The position numbers were made by a program, and so were the translations under genes. Source: Marimonas arenosa (GTDB taxonomy: Bacteria; Pseudomonadota; Alphaproteobacteria; Rhodobacterales; Rhodobacteraceae). From it: DNA of 64,000 nt. Positions 52,019 to 61,008 of the stretch are shown here, piece by piece; the stretch's first letter is position 1, and each line of letters starts with the position of its first letter. A model generated the notes under the pieces. The model did no database searches and was not told where the DNA came from. It saw only the letters and a program-made list of their open reading frames with translations. The stretch is taken from positions 248,001-312,000 of the forward strand of contig NZ_JANHAX010000006.1 in assembly GCF_030848945.1 (NCBI RefSeq), read 5' to 3'.

Positions 52019-52695
52019 GAACGATTCTCCTCTTGCGCGCCCAGGATTTCAGCAATCGTCCCGGGCAACGCCGGGAAATCCGTCACCACCCGGTCGGCGT
52101 CAAGCCGCGCGATCGGGTGATATCCCCAGGCGACGCCGATCGCGGCGCAACCGGCCGCCCGGGCCATCTCGATATCGAATGAGGTATCACCGATCATCAC
52201 CGCTTGCCCCGGCCCCACTGCCGCTTCGGCGAAGGCCGCCTGCAGCATCGCCGGGTGCGGTTTGGAGGGATGGAAATCGGCCACCTGCCGGGTGACGAAG
52301 AACCTCTCCAGCCCGTGCGCCTCGAGCAGAGCGTCGAGCCCGCGTTTCGACTTGCCGGTGGCCACGCCGAGCAGCAGGAACGGGTCCTGCGCCAGCCGCT
52401 CCAGCGCTGCCAGCGCACCGGCATAGAGAGGCGACGCGCCGTTGCGGACGCGCTGCTCGAAATAGGCCTGCTTGTAGGCCGCGACCAGCCGGTCTTGCCG
52501 AACCGGATCAAGATCGCGCGCCAGCTGTGCCATGGCACGGTCGAGCGAGAGGCCGACAATTGACAGGATCTTGGCCCGCGGGGGCGGAACCTGATTTTCG
52601 GAGGCGAAGGCCGCACGCATCGCGGCGACGATCTCGCCCTGGCTGTCGGCCAGAGTGCCGTCGACATCGAATACCGCCAGGCGAAGATCGCTCAT
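52015..52695 (-). CDS. HAD-superfamily phosphatase (Gph-like)
   Basis: The 226-residue HAD-IA hydrolase has FDVDGTLADS with nucleophile and acid Asp, the GVATGKSKRG threonine motif, and the VMIGDTSFDIEMARAAG acidic motif. The best guess is phosphoglycolate phosphatase or a related small-molecule phosphatase. It overlaps its neighbours by 4 bp on both sides. Confidence 0.85.
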   Translation of the reverse strand: MSDLRLAVFDVDGTLADSQGEIVAAMRAAFASENQVPPPRAKILSIVGLSLDRAMAQLARDLDPVRQDRLVAAYKQAYFEQRVRNGASPLYAGALAALERLAQDPFLLLGVATGKSKRGLDALLEAHGLERFFVTRQVADFHPSKPHPAMLQAAFAEAAVGPGQAVMIGDTSFDIEMARAAGCAAIGVAWGYHPIARLDADRVVTDFPALPGTIAEILGAQEENRS

Positions 52696-53732
52696 GTCAG
52701 CGCCTCGAACGGGTCCTCGGCCGCGAGGTCCTCTGTCCAGCCGAAGGTCTCGAAGGTACGGGCCATGTGCTCGGGCAAAGGCGCCGCAACGGTGATCAAT
52801 TCGCGCGTCACGGGGTGCTCGAACCGCATCATGCGGGCGTGCAGGTGCAGCTTCGACGAGATGATCCCACCCAGTTTCGCCCCCCAACCATCGCCCAGGT
52901 TTTCCTGCCCCGAACCGCCGTACTTGCCATCACCCACGATCGGGTGACCGATCTCTGCCATGTGGGCGCGCAGTTGGTGGGTGCGCCCGGTGATCGGCTC
53001 CATCGCGACCCAGCTGGCGCGCTCACCGACACGGTAGAGCGTGACGTATTGGGTGATCGCCCGTTTGGCCCCCGGCGTCTGCTCGACGTCACGGGGGTGC
53101 AGGCAGAGCATCTTTTCCCCCTGCCCCTTGCCGCCGCCGGGCGCTTTGACAAGGCCATACTTGATCTCGCCCAGATAGGGGCGCGGCACGCCGGCGACCA
53201 CGGCCCAGTAGATCTTGCGGGTCTCTCGATGCCGGATCGCGGCGGTCAGCCCCTGGGCCACCTGGCGTGTACGCGCCAACAGCAGCACGCCCGAGGTGTC
53301 CTTGTCGAGCCGGTGTACGAGGCGGGGTTTCTCGTCGAAGCCGAATTTCAACGCCTCGGAGAGCCCGTCGACATGGCGGGTTTGCTTGCTGCCGCCCTGC
53401 GTCGCGAGCCCCGGCGGCTTGTTAAGCGCGATGATGAAATCATCCTTCCAGATCACCGCTTCCCGGATCATCTCAGCATCAGCTTTCGAGACCTGCGACT
53501 TGACCGGTTTCGGTGTCTCGCCCGGCTCTGGCAACGGCGGAACACGGATCTGGTTGCCCGCTTCCACCCGGGTCGCGGGTTTCGCCCGTCCACCGTCTAT
53601 GCGGATTTCGCCCTTGCGGCACATCTTCTCGATCCGCCCCTGCGGCACATGCGGGAAACGCCGCCGGAACCAACGGTCGAGCCGCTGCCCACCTTCGTCC
53701 GGTTCGACGGCTATGGTCTGCACCCGGCTCAT
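52692..53732 (-). CDS. RluA-family pseudouridine synthase (RluC/RluD-like)
   Basis: The 346-residue protein has an S4 RNA-binding domain (about 14-75, QRLDRWFRRRFPHVPQGRIE) and a catalytic domain with Asp in PRLVHRLDKDTSGVLLLAR, plus GRTHQLRAHMAEIGHPIVGD. It modifies uridines in 23S rRNA. It overlaps crcB upstream and the HAD gene downstream by 4 bp each. Confidence 0.92.
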   Translation of the reverse strand: MSRVQTIAVEPDEGGQRLDRWFRRRFPHVPQGRIEKMCRKGEIRIDGGRAKPATRVEAGNQIRVPPLPEPGETPKPVKSQVSKADAEMIREAVIWKDDFIIALNKPPGLATQGGSKQTRHVDGLSEALKFGFDEKPRLVHRLDKDTSGVLLLARTRQVAQGLTAAIRHRETRKIYWAVVAGVPRPYLGEIKYGLVKAPGGGKGQGEKMLCLHPRDVEQTPGAKRAITQYVTLYRVGERASWVAMEPITGRTHQLRAHMAEIGHPIVGDGKYGGSGQENLGDGWGAKLGGIISSKLHLHARMMRFEHPVTRELITVAAPLPEHMARTFETFGWTEDLAAEDPFEALT

Positions 53733-54109
53733 TGGTAGAACCCTCTCGTCAACCAAAGCGCCAGCACGATCGCGCCGAGCGACAGAAGAACCGAGGCGGT
53801 GATGTAGAAGGCGGTCAACCCGATGTTGCCGCGTTCCCACAGCGTCAACGCGTCGAGCGAAAACGCGGAAAACGTGGTGAATCCTCCAAGCATCCCGGTC
53901 ATCAGCAACGGTGCCAGCCGCGTGCTGCCATCCTTGTGCGCCAGCACCACCACCAGCACGCCCATCAGGAAAGAACCGGCAATGTTGACGGCAAGAGTGG
54001 CCCAGGGAAAGCCCGGCCCCATGACGCGCATCGCGCCCACGTTGACGAGATAACGCGCAGCGGCACCGATGGCCCCACCGATTGCGACCTGGAGAAGATT
54101 GGACAGCAT
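53729..54109 (-). CDS. crcB: Fluoride efflux channel CrcB (Fluc)
   Basis: The 126-residue protein has four helices and the Fluc motifs: GGAIGAAARYLVN, TLAVNIAGSFLMG and MLGGFTTFSAFSLDAL. It lets fluoride leave the cell as a dimeric channel. No fluoride riboswitch signature was found upstream; the gene seems to be expressed with its operon. Confidence 0.93.
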   Translation of the reverse strand: MLSNLLQVAIGGAIGAAARYLVNVGAMRVMGPGFPWATLAVNIAGSFLMGVLVVVLAHKDGSTRLAPLLMTGMLGGFTTFSAFSLDALTLWERGNIGLTAFYITASVLLSLGAIVLALWLTRGFYQ

Positions 54110-54155
54110 GGCCGGTCTGTCTCAGGGGGCGCGACAATTGTCAAGCTGGCCGCGA

Positions 54156-54269
54156 TCAGCCTTGCCGCTTGAACACTCCATTCTTGTCTTCCAGCGAAAC
54201 CCGCCAGATCGAGGCAACGCCGAAAAGAAACACCCCGACACCACCGAGAAAGATCCCAAGACTCGTCAT
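54156..54269 (-). CDS. 37-residue small membrane protein
   Basis: The ORF encodes MTSLGIFLGGVGVFLFGVAS, then IWRVSLEDKNGVFKRQG. It has one hydrophobic helix (about residues 4-22) and a charged C-terminal tail. The start is preceded by AGGAGGACTGAAC, a near-perfect ribosome-binding site, and the gene lies exactly between rarA (17 bp downstream of its stop) and crcB in the same direction. I know no family. Its size, spacing and RBS make it a credible gene. Confidence 0.65.
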   Translation of the reverse strand: MTSLGIFLGGVGVFLFGVASIWRVSLEDKNGVFKRQG

Positions 54270-54286
54270 GTTCAGTCCTCCTTCTG

Positions 54287-55615
54287 CTACTCTGCGCCCG
54301 ATCGACCCCGTTTGGCACGCAGGCCGGCGAACCAGTCGAGGCGTTTTTTCAACTCACGCTCGAAACCGCGTTCAACCGGCTGATAGAGCACCGGGCGTTT
54401 CATCCCGTCCGGGAAATAGTTTTGGCCCGAGAAACCGTCCTCGGCCTCATGGTCATAGGCATAGCCGGCGCCATAGCCCTGCTCTTTCATCAGCCGGGTC
54501 GGCGCATTCAGGATATGCTTGGGTGGAGGTTCCGAACCGGTTTTCTTGGCGCTCGCTGCGGCCGCCTTGTAGGCGGTATAGACGGAGTTCGATTTCGGGG
54601 CCAGCGCCAGGTAGACCACTGCCTGAGCCAGCGCGAGTTCGCCCTCGGGCGATCCGAGGCGTTCGTAGACCTGCCAGGACTGCAGACAATGGGTTTGGGC
54701 GTTGGGATCCGCTAAGCCGATGTCTTCCACCGCCATCCGGGTCAGGCGACGGGCGAGAAACCGCGGATCCTCACCACCTGCCAGCATTCGCGCCAGCCAG
54801 TACAGCGCCGCATCCGGGTCCGAGCCGCGCACCGATTTGTGCAGCGCCGAAATCAGGTTGTAGTGCTCGTCGCCCGACTTGTCGTATTTCGCCGCCCGCC
54901 GCATCAGGCGGGTGGTCAGCGCGTCGGTATCGAGCTTGCCGTCGAGCTTCCAGGCCATGATCTGTTCGATCAGGTTCAAAAGCGCGCGGCCGTCGCCATC
55001 GGCCATCTCGAGAAGCGCCTCGCGGGCCTCGCCCTTGAGCGGAAGTTCCCGGCCCAGATCCTTCTCGGCCCGTTGTGCCAGCCGCTCCAGTGCGGCGAGA
55101 TCGAGGCGGTTGAGGGTGAGGACCTGGGCGCGGGAGAGAAGCGCCGCGTTGAGTTCGAAACTGGGATTCTCGGTGGTGGCTCCGACGAGAAGGATGGTGC
55201 CGTCTTCCATGTGGGGCAGGAAACCGTCCTGCTGCGCTTTGTTGAAGCGGTGGATCTCGTCGACGAAAAGCAGTGTCCCCTGGCCGTTCTGGCGGCGATG
55301 CTTGGCGGCCTCGAACACCTTGCGCAGCTCGGGCACGCCGGTAAAGATCGCACTGATCTGGACGAAATGCAGGTCGGTCTCGTCCGCCAGCAACCGGGCG
55401 ATGGTGGTCTTGCCGACGCCCGGCGGGCCCCAGAAGATCAGCGACGACAGAGCGCCCGAGGCGAGCATGACCCCCAGAGGAGCCTCGGGGCCGAGGATAT
55501 GGTCCTGGCCGATCACCTCGGAAAGCGCTTTCGGCCGCAGCCGGTCGGCCAGCGGCCGCGGGCCCTTCGGTGGCTCGTCCCGCGCCGACGCGGTATCGAA
55601 AAGATCGGCGCTCAC
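54287..55615 (-). CDS. rarA: Replication-associated recombination protein A (RarA/MgsA)
   Basis: The 442-residue AAA+ ATPase has FWGPPGVGKTTIARLLA, FVDEIHRFNKAQQD and the MgsA C-terminal domain (PKHILNAPTRLMKEQGYGAG, YFPDGMKRPVLYQP). It acts at stalled forks. The start is a GTG (VSADLFDTAS) that overlaps the protease stop as GTGA. Confidence 0.93.
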   Translation of the reverse strand: MSADLFDTASARDEPPKGPRPLADRLRPKALSEVIGQDHILGPEAPLGVMLASGALSSLIFWGPPGVGKTTIARLLADETDLHFVQISAIFTGVPELRKVFEAAKHRRQNGQGTLLFVDEIHRFNKAQQDGFLPHMEDGTILLVGATTENPSFELNAALLSRAQVLTLNRLDLAALERLAQRAEKDLGRELPLKGEAREALLEMADGDGRALLNLIEQIMAWKLDGKLDTDALTTRLMRRAAKYDKSGDEHYNLISALHKSVRGSDPDAALYWLARMLAGGEDPRFLARRLTRMAVEDIGLADPNAQTHCLQSWQVYERLGSPEGELALAQAVVYLALAPKSNSVYTAYKAAAASAKKTGSEPPPKHILNAPTRLMKEQGYGAGYAYDHEAEDGFSGQNYFPDGMKRPVLYQPVERGFERELKKRLDWFAGLRAKRGRSGAE

Positions 55616-56994
55616 AACCGGAACCGCATGACAACACGCTGGGTGCCGCGCTGAATGTCGAGCGTGAGGTTGCGGCCCGCAGTCTCGAGCGCACGCTCGG
55701 CGTCGCGCGACGTACTTACCGCCACGCCGTTGATGGCGCGCAGCACGTCGCCGCGCTTTAGGCCGGCACGGGTACCGGCCGGACCAGGATCTCCGATGAC
55801 CGCGCCCTCGATGCTGAGTGGCAGGCCCAGCTCGGCCAGCACCGCAGGGTTGATGGTCCAAAGCTCCATCTCGGGAATGGCCGAGCGGTGCCCGGTCACG
55901 ACCACGTCGCGCGGCGGACTGTTGGGCGCGGGAATCAGCGCCACCTCGACCTGTTCGGCCACTCCGTTGCGGACGCGGGTCACAGATACGGTATTGCCGA
56001 GGCCGGCGACGGTCATGCGGAAGACCATTTCGTCGGGCGTGTTCACCGGTTGCCCACCCACCGCCTCGATCACGTCACCGGGCCGGAAACCGGCAGCGAG
56101 GAAGGGGCTGACCGCATGGATGTCGGAAATCACCAGACCGCGCGGCGTTTCGAGCCCGAGGCTCTCGGCGATGTCGGTATCGACCGGTTGCCCGTTCATC
56201 CCCGCCCAGGGACGCTGAAACCGCGACTGGCCGGCGCGGGCCTGTTCGACGAAGCGCTGCACCAGCGCCGACGGGATGGCGAAGCCGATCCCGTTCGAGC
56301 CGCCCGAGCGGGTGAGGATACGGGTGTTGATGCCGATGAGCGCACCGTTGACATCGATCAGGGCGCCGCCCGAATTGCCCGGATTGATCGGCGCGTCGGT
56401 TTGAATGAAATAGCCGCGCGACGACCCGCTTGCGGTGCCTGATCGCGCCAGGCCCGACACGATTCCGGAGGTCACGGTCTGGCCAACACCGAACGGATTA
56501 CCGATGGCCAGCACCAGTTCGCCCACCTCGACGCTCTCGCTGTCGCGTAGCGGGATGAACGGCATCTCCGACGCGCCGTCGAGCTGCAGGATCGCCAGGT
56601 CGCTTTCCTCGTCCGCAAGCAGGACGCGGGCATCAAATTCGCGGCGATCATTGAGTACGGCACGGATTTCAGTGGCGTCAGCCACCACGTGATAGTTTGT
56701 CACCATCAGGCCGTCGGCACTGAGGACCACGCCGGATCCGAGGCTGTTCTGCACCTGCGGACGCGGCTGACCGAAGCCTTGGAAGAACTCCTGGAAAAAG
56801 GGGTCGTTCATGAGCGGGCTGCGGCTGCGCACCTGGACGATCTGCTTCGCATAGATGTTCACCACCGCCGGGGCCGCCTTCTTGACCAGCGGCGCAAAAC
56901 CGAGACTGATCTCCGCCGCGCTTTGCGGCACACGGGTCTCGGCGGCGAGCGGGGTTGCGATGAGAACGAGGATCAGGATGAATGCGCGGATCAT
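55612..56994 (-). CDS. DegP/HtrA-family periplasmic serine protease
   Basis: The 460-residue protein has a signal peptide (MIRAFILILVLIATPLAA), trypsin-like triad His102 (NYHVV), Asp132 (SDLAIL) and Ser208 (NPGNSGGAL), and two PDZ domains (about 260-350 and 375-455). It degrades or refolds damaged envelope proteins. It is the first gene after rplQ. Confidence 0.92.
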   Translation of the reverse strand: MIRAFILILVLIATPLAAETRVPQSAAEISLGFAPLVKKAAPAVVNIYAKQIVQVRSRSPLMNDPFFQEFFQGFGQPRPQVQNSLGSGVVLSADGLMVTNYHVVADATEIRAVLNDRREFDARVLLADEESDLAILQLDGASEMPFIPLRDSESVEVGELVLAIGNPFGVGQTVTSGIVSGLARSGTASGSSRGYFIQTDAPINPGNSGGALIDVNGALIGINTRILTRSGGSNGIGFAIPSALVQRFVEQARAGQSRFQRPWAGMNGQPVDTDIAESLGLETPRGLVISDIHAVSPFLAAGFRPGDVIEAVGGQPVNTPDEMVFRMTVAGLGNTVSVTRVRNGVAEQVEVALIPAPNSPPRDVVVTGHRSAIPEMELWTINPAVLAELGLPLSIEGAVIGDPGPAGTRAGLKRGDVLRAINGVAVSTSRDAERALETAGRNLTLDIQRGTQRVVMRFRL

Positions 56995-57065
56995 GCGGGG
57001 CTTCCTTCTCTTGGCACCAGATATGCAAAGGCCGCAGCAGGATTGCAAGCCAAGGCGCACCGTTC

Positions 57066-57102
57066 AAAAAACGAAAACCCCCGCCACATGGGACGGGGGG
57101 TT
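57066..57102 (-). terminator. Rho-independent terminator after rplQ
   Basis: On the minus strand AACCCCC and GGGGGTT pair around CGTCCCATGTGGC, then TTCGTTTTTTG. It lies about 25 bp past the rplQ stop and separates the ribosomal genes from the DegP-like operon. Confidence 0.75.
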
Positions 57103-57126
57103 CCAGAATTCCGAACCGGCGAAGCA

Positions 57127-57555
57127 TTATTCTTCTTCGGTTGCGGCCTCTTCCTCGGCGGTGCTGCGGGCCTTGTCGGCGGCACCCTTGGCATCGAGGT
57201 CGCGATCGACCAGCTCGATGATCGCCATCGGCGCCATGTCACCATAACGGAAACCGGCCTTCAGAACGCGGGTGTAGCCGCCCTTGCGCTCGGCATAGCG
57301 CGGACCCAGCACCTCGAACAGCTTGGCGACGTCCTTGTCTTCCTTGAGCTGGCTCGCGGCCTGGCGACGGGCGTGCAGATCGCCGCGCTTGCCCAGCGTG
57401 ATCAGCTTGTCTATCACCCGCTTGAGTTCCTTGGCCTTGGGCAGCGTAGTCTTGATCTGCTCGTGCTCGATCAGCGAGCCGGCCATGTTGGAAAAGAGCG
57501 CCTTGCGGTGCTCGTGGGTGCGGTTGAGGCGGCGATAGCCTTTTGCGTGACGCAT
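57127..57555 (-). CDS. rplQ: 50S ribosomal protein L17
   Basis: The 142-residue protein starts [20 protein letters not shown] and has the L17 core ([20 protein letters not shown]). An acidic Glu-rich tail extends about 20 residues beyond E. coli L17. Last gene of the alpha operon. Confidence 0.97.
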   Translation of the reverse strand: MRHAKGYRRLNRTHEHRKALFSNMAGSLIEHEQIKTTLPKAKELKRVIDKLITLGKRGDLHARRQAASQLKEDKDVAKLFEVLGPRYAERKGGYTRVLKAGFRYGDMAPMAIIELVDRDLDAKGAADKARSTAEEEAATEEE

Positions 57556-57677
57556 GTTTCTTACTCCTTAGGTGCCCTCTACGGGCGATTTTGCTTTGTC
57601 CGGCCGGCGATGCGTGTCACCGGCTCTCCTTGGGGCATCAGGCCCGTGTTTTCCCCGCCAGTGCGGGCATCTTCGGG

Positions 57678-57733
57678 TGCCGGGCTGAAGCCCGGCCTAC
57701 CCCGGTTTTCGTAGGCCGGGCTTCAGCCCGGCA
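57678..57733. repeat. 23-bp perfect inverted repeat after rpoA
   Basis: TGCCGGGCTGAAGCCCGGC plus CTAC (57678-57700) is the exact inverse of 57711-57733, with CCCGGTTTTC between. Each arm holds its own GCCGGGC/GCCCGGC palindrome. It fills the rpoA-rplQ gap and would form a very stable hairpin in the mRNA, like REP or BIME elements. Confidence 0.75.
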
Positions 57734-57739
57734 TGGCCC

Positions 57740-58756
57740 TCAGAACGCGTCTTCGAATTTCTTGGCGAGATCCTCGATGTTGTCGGGCGGCCAGTCCTCG
57801 ACGTCCATGCCCAGATGCAGGCCCATGCCGGACAACACTTCCTTGATCTCGTTCAGCGACTTGCGGCCGAAGTTCGGGGTGCGCAGCATCTCGGCTTCGG
57901 TCTTCTGGATCAGGTCGCCGATGTAGACGATGTTGTCGTTCTTCAGGCAGTTCGCGGACCGCACCGACAGCTCCAGCTCGTCCACTTTCTTCAACAGAAG
58001 CGGGTTGAACTCCAGCCCGTCGTCCTCTTCCTGGCGGCCGGCGGCTTCGGGCTCTTCGAAGTTGACGAAGATCGACAGCTGGTCCTGCAGGATGCGCGCG
58101 GCGAAGGCCAGCGCATCGTCGGGCGTGATCGAACCGTCGGTGTCGATCTTCATGGTCAGCTTGTCATAGTCCAGAACCTGGCCTTCGCGGGTCGGCTGCA
58201 CGTCGTAGGAGACGCGCTTGACCGGCGAATAGATCGCATCGATCGGAATGAGGCCGATCGGCGCATCTTCGGGCTTGTTCTTGTCGGCGGCGACATAGCC
58301 CTTGCCAGTATTGACCGTCAGTTCCATGTAGACATCCGCGCCCTCGTCGAGGTGGCAAATCACGTGGTCGCGGTTCAGGATCTCGATGCCGGCGCTATCG
58401 GCGATGTCCGCAGCAGTGACGACACCCGGGCCCTTGGCATTGATCGAAAGCCGCTTGGGGCCTTCGACTTCCATGCGCACCGAAACGCCCTTGAGGTTCA
58501 GCACGATGTCGGTGACGTCTTCGCGCACACCGGCGACCGAGCTGAACTCGTGCAGCACGTTGTCGATCTGAACGGATGTGATGGCGGCGCCCTGCAGGCT
58601 GCTCATCAGCACCCGGCGCAGCGCGTTGCCCAGCGTCAGGCCGAAGCCACGCTCGAGCGGTTCGGCGACGATGGTCGCCTGACGGGTCGGGTCATTTCCC
58701 GGCTTGACGTCAAGCTGCGTCGGTTTGATCAGTTCCTGCCAGTTCTTGTGGATCAT
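57740..58756 (-). CDS. rpoA: DNA-directed RNA polymerase subunit alpha
   Basis: The 338-residue protein has the N-terminal assembly domain ([20 protein letters not shown]) and the C-terminal alpha-CTD ([20 protein letters not shown], then [12 protein letters not shown]). It begins [12 protein letters not shown]. The alpha-CTD contacts UP elements and activators. It lies between rpsK and rplQ. Confidence 0.97.
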   Translation of the reverse strand: MIHKNWQELIKPTQLDVKPGNDPTRQATIVAEPLERGFGLTLGNALRRVLMSSLQGAAITSVQIDNVLHEFSSVAGVREDVTDIVLNLKGVSVRMEVEGPKRLSINAKGPGVVTAADIADSAGIEILNRDHVICHLDEGADVYMELTVNTGKGYVAADKNKPEDAPIGLIPIDAIYSPVKRVSYDVQPTREGQVLDYDKLTMKIDTDGSITPDDALAFAARILQDQLSIFVNFEEPEAAGRQEEDDGLEFNPLLLKKVDELELSVRSANCLKNDNIVYIGDLIQKTEAEMLRTPNFGRKSLNEIKEVLSGMGLHLGMDVEDWPPDNIEDLAKKFEDAF

Positions 58757-58866
58757 GCGTCCCTCCATTCCTGTCTTTCGCCCCATGTCCAAAGGCAAAA
58801 GACGCCCGAGGTAAAAATGACGGAATGAGGCCGTGCAGAACGCTCGGCCTCACTATTGATTAACGA

Positions 58867-59259
58867 TCAGACCCGGCGGCGTTTCGGCGGGCGGCAACCA
58901 TTGTGGGCAATCGGGGTCACATCACGGATCGAGGTGATGTTGAACCCGACGGCAGCCAGCGCACGCAGCGCCGACTCACGGCCCGAACCGGGACCCTGTA
59001 CTTCGACTTCCAGCGTCTTGACGCCGTGTTCCTGTGCCTTGCGGCCGGCGTCTTCGGCGGCCATCTGCGCGGCATAGGGGGTCGATTTGCGCGACCCCTT
59101 GAAGCCCATCGTGCCGGCCGACGACCATGAGATCGCGTTGCCCTGCACGTCCGAGATCAGGATCTTGGTGTTATTGAAGCTGGAGTTCACATGTGCGACG
59201 CCAGCGGCGATGTTCTTGGAGACCTTTTTCTTGCCTCCGCGACGGGTATCACGTGCCAT
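58867..59259 (-). CDS. rpsK: 30S ribosomal protein S11
   Basis: The 130-residue protein has the S11 pattern: [20 protein letters not shown], then [20 protein letters not shown] and the basic end CRPPKRRRV. 15 bp separate it from rpsM. Confidence 0.97.
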   Translation of the reverse strand: MARDTRRGGKKKVSKNIAAGVAHVNSSFNNTKILISDVQGNAISWSSAGTMGFKGSRKSTPYAAQMAAEDAGRKAQEHGVKTLEVEVQGPGSGRESALRALAAVGFNITSIRDVTPIAHNGCRPPKRRRV

Positions 59260-59274
59260 CTGTGCAGCCCTCCC

Positions 59275-59643
59275 TTACTTCTTCTTGCCAGCGATGGGTT
59301 TCGCCGGGCCCTTGCGCGTGCGCGCATTGGTGTGGGTGCGCTGACCGCGCACGGGGAGGTTGCGGCGATGGCGCAGGCCGCGATAGCAGCCAAGGTCCAT
59401 CAGGCGCTTGATGTTCATCTGCGTCTCGCGACGCAGATCACCTTCCACCATGTAGTTGGCGTCGATGTGTTCGCGGATGGCCAGAACTTCGGCATCGCTC
59501 AACTCGTTGACACGACGGGCTGCGTCGATGTTCACGGCTTCGCAGATATTCTTGGCCGAGGTATGGCCAATTCCGGTGATGTAGGTGAGCGCGATCGGAA
59601 CGCGCTTGTGCGTCGGGATGTTGACGCCGGCGATACGTGCCAC
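59275..59643 (-). CDS. rpsM: 30S ribosomal protein S13
   Basis: The 122-residue protein has [20 protein letters not shown], the helix [12 protein letters not shown] and the basic tail [20 protein letters not shown]. It is here the first gene of its transcription unit. Confidence 0.97.
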   Translation of the reverse strand: MARIAGVNIPTHKRVPIALTYITGIGHTSAKNICEAVNIDAARRVNELSDAEVLAIREHIDANYMVEGDLRRETQMNIKRLMDLGCYRGLRHRRNLPVRGQRTHTNARTRKGPAKPIAGKKK

Positions 59644-59780
59644 GTGTATCTTCCTTTCGTTGCGGACCCGTAACTCCAGGTCCTTTTTTCACAACGTAAG
59701 CCCGAGGCGTTTTCCGCTTCGGGCCGCAGCTGAATTCGAGGTTATCAGTTCATGTCGGGCGCGACCCGAGCAGAATCAGT

Positions 59781-59792
59781 TCACCTAGGTGA
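59781..59792. promoter_or_regulatory. TCACCTAGGTGA palindrome near the rpsM transcription start
   Basis: This 12-bp perfect palindrome lies just downstream of the predicted -10 hexamer of the rpsM promoter. It may be an operator or a chance dyad. The rest of the 315-bp gap 59644-59958 is the rpsM leader and shows no gene. Confidence 0.3.
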
Positions 59793-59798
59793 TGGTGC

Positions 59799-59827
59799 TG
59801 GTTATTGGGATTTCAGGGGGGCGTCAA
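59799..59827 (-). promoter_or_regulatory. Candidate rpsM promoter
   Basis: On the minus strand TTGACG (59822-59827) and TAACCA (59799-59804) are 17 bp apart. The -35 is strong and the -10 modest. It would give a leader of about 150 nt for rpsM-rpsK-rpoA-rplQ, independent of the adk unit. Confidence 0.4.
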
Positions 59828-59958
59828 GAGGGTGTGATTACACCGCGCCGGCCACGTCCAGGACGCAGCCGATCCCGACCCTGTGTCGGGAAAGGCGAAC
59901 CCCGCACAAAGCACCGGGTCCGCCAAATGTTCGCACAAGCGCCCGCGCGCCGTGCAGC

Positions 59959-60171
59959 TTAGTGACTGGAGCTGCTGGAAACCGCCGCCGCGACGATCAC
60001 AAGCACGAGCAGCGGCAGGAGGATCCCTGGCGAGGACGACGATGCCGCTTCATCCATGGTGCTGATGATCTGGCCTTCGCTCATCTTGGATTTGTCAGCA
60101 GCCAGTGCCCCGCCGGCGGCAGAGAACGTAATGGCTGCAACGGCAGCCAGCGTCGCGATCGAATTCTTCAT
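59959..60171 (-). CDS. Small secreted, Ser-rich hydrophobic protein
   Basis: The 70-residue protein has a Sec signal peptide (MKNSIATLAAVAAITFSAAG then GALA), a short polar segment, SSSSPGILLPLLVLVIVAAA as a probable membrane helix, and a Ser-rich end. A small exported peptide of unknown role. GAAGGGACAC precedes the ATG. It is placed between adk and rpsM, where the conserved ribosomal operon is normally unbroken, with an adk terminator just upstream. Confidence 0.65.
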   Translation of the reverse strand: MKNSIATLAAVAAITFSAAGGALAADKSKMSEGQIISTMDEAASSSSPGILLPLLVLVIVAAAVSSSSSH

Positions 60172-60282
60172 AGTGGATGTGTCCCTTCCCTTGATCGGCT
60201 GGCGCAGTCCCGGCGCCGCCGCGTTCTTCGTTTCCCGGTTAACCGGTTCCGAACAGCGAAGGGTGAAAAAAATGACGGGTTG

Positions 60283-60319
60283 AAAACGCAACATCCCCCA
60301 ACGCTGCGGTTGGAGGATG
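60283..60319 (-). terminator. Terminator after adk
   Basis: On the minus strand CATCCTCCAAC-CGCAGC-GTTGGGGGATG (one G-T pair) is followed by TTGCGTTTT. It lies 45 bp past the adk stop and so ends the rplO-secY-adk unit. A CCGGTTAACCGG palindrome follows at 60235-60246. Confidence 0.55.
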
Positions 60320-60363
60320 GCACGATTCTATCTTTCAGGCAAATTATACCGCGGGAACACGGA

Positions 60364-61008
60364 TCACGCGTCCAGCGCCCCGGCAATCGCGGCCTGCACC
60401 TCGGCAATCTCGCCCAGACCGTTCACCGATTTCAGCTGACCCTTGGCATAGTAGTAACCGATCAGCGGCGATGTCTTCTTGTAATATTCCATCAGCCGCG
60501 TGCGCAGGCTCTCTTCGTTGTCGTCGGCGCGATGCTTCATGTCCTGCGCGCCACATTTGTCGCAGGTGCCTTCGACCGCCTCTTTCTTGGTGGTGCGATG
60601 ATAGACCTCGCCACAGTTCCCGCAGGTGTAGCGACCGGTGATCCGCTCTACCAGCGCCTCGTCATCAACCTGCATTTCGACAACGGCATCAAGCGTCTCG
60701 CCGCAGTCCGCCAGAAGATCGGCCAGCGCATCGGCTTGGGCCAGCGTGCGCGGAAACCCGTCGAAGATGAAACCGCCCTGCTTGTCGCCCTCGAGTTTCT
60801 CGCGGATAAGACCGATGACGATCTCGTCGGTGACCAGTTCGCCGCGAGCCATCACATCGGCGACGATCTTGCCCATTTCGGTGCCGCTGTCTTTCGCCTC
60901 GCGCAGCATGTCGCCGGTCGAAAGCTGGATCATGTTGCGAGTGTCAACGAGATGGCGCGCCTGGGTGCCTTTACCAGCCCCCGGCGGGCCGAGCAGGATG
61001 ATATTCAT
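60364..61008 (-). CDS. adk: Adenylate kinase
   Basis: The 214-residue protein has the P-loop [25 protein letters not shown], and a LID with four zinc-binding cysteines ([17 protein letters not shown]). It balances AMP, ADP and ATP. It overlaps secY by 4 bp. Confidence 0.97.
   Translation of the reverse strand: MNIILLGPPGAGKGTQARHLVDTRNMIQLSTGDMLREAKDSGTEMGKIVADVMARGELVTDEIVIGLIREKLEGDKQGGFIFDGFPRTLAQADALADLLADCGETLDAVVEMQVDDEALVERITGRYTCGNCGEVYHRTTKKEAVEGTCDKCGAQDMKHRADDNEESLRTRLMEYYKKTSPLIGYYYAKGQLKSVNGLGEIAEVQAAIAGALDA

Noticed and set aside
54110..54155. Fluoride riboswitch before crcB
   Set aside because: Only a small GACAATTGTC palindrome is present; the conserved riboswitch core is missing and the gap is too short.
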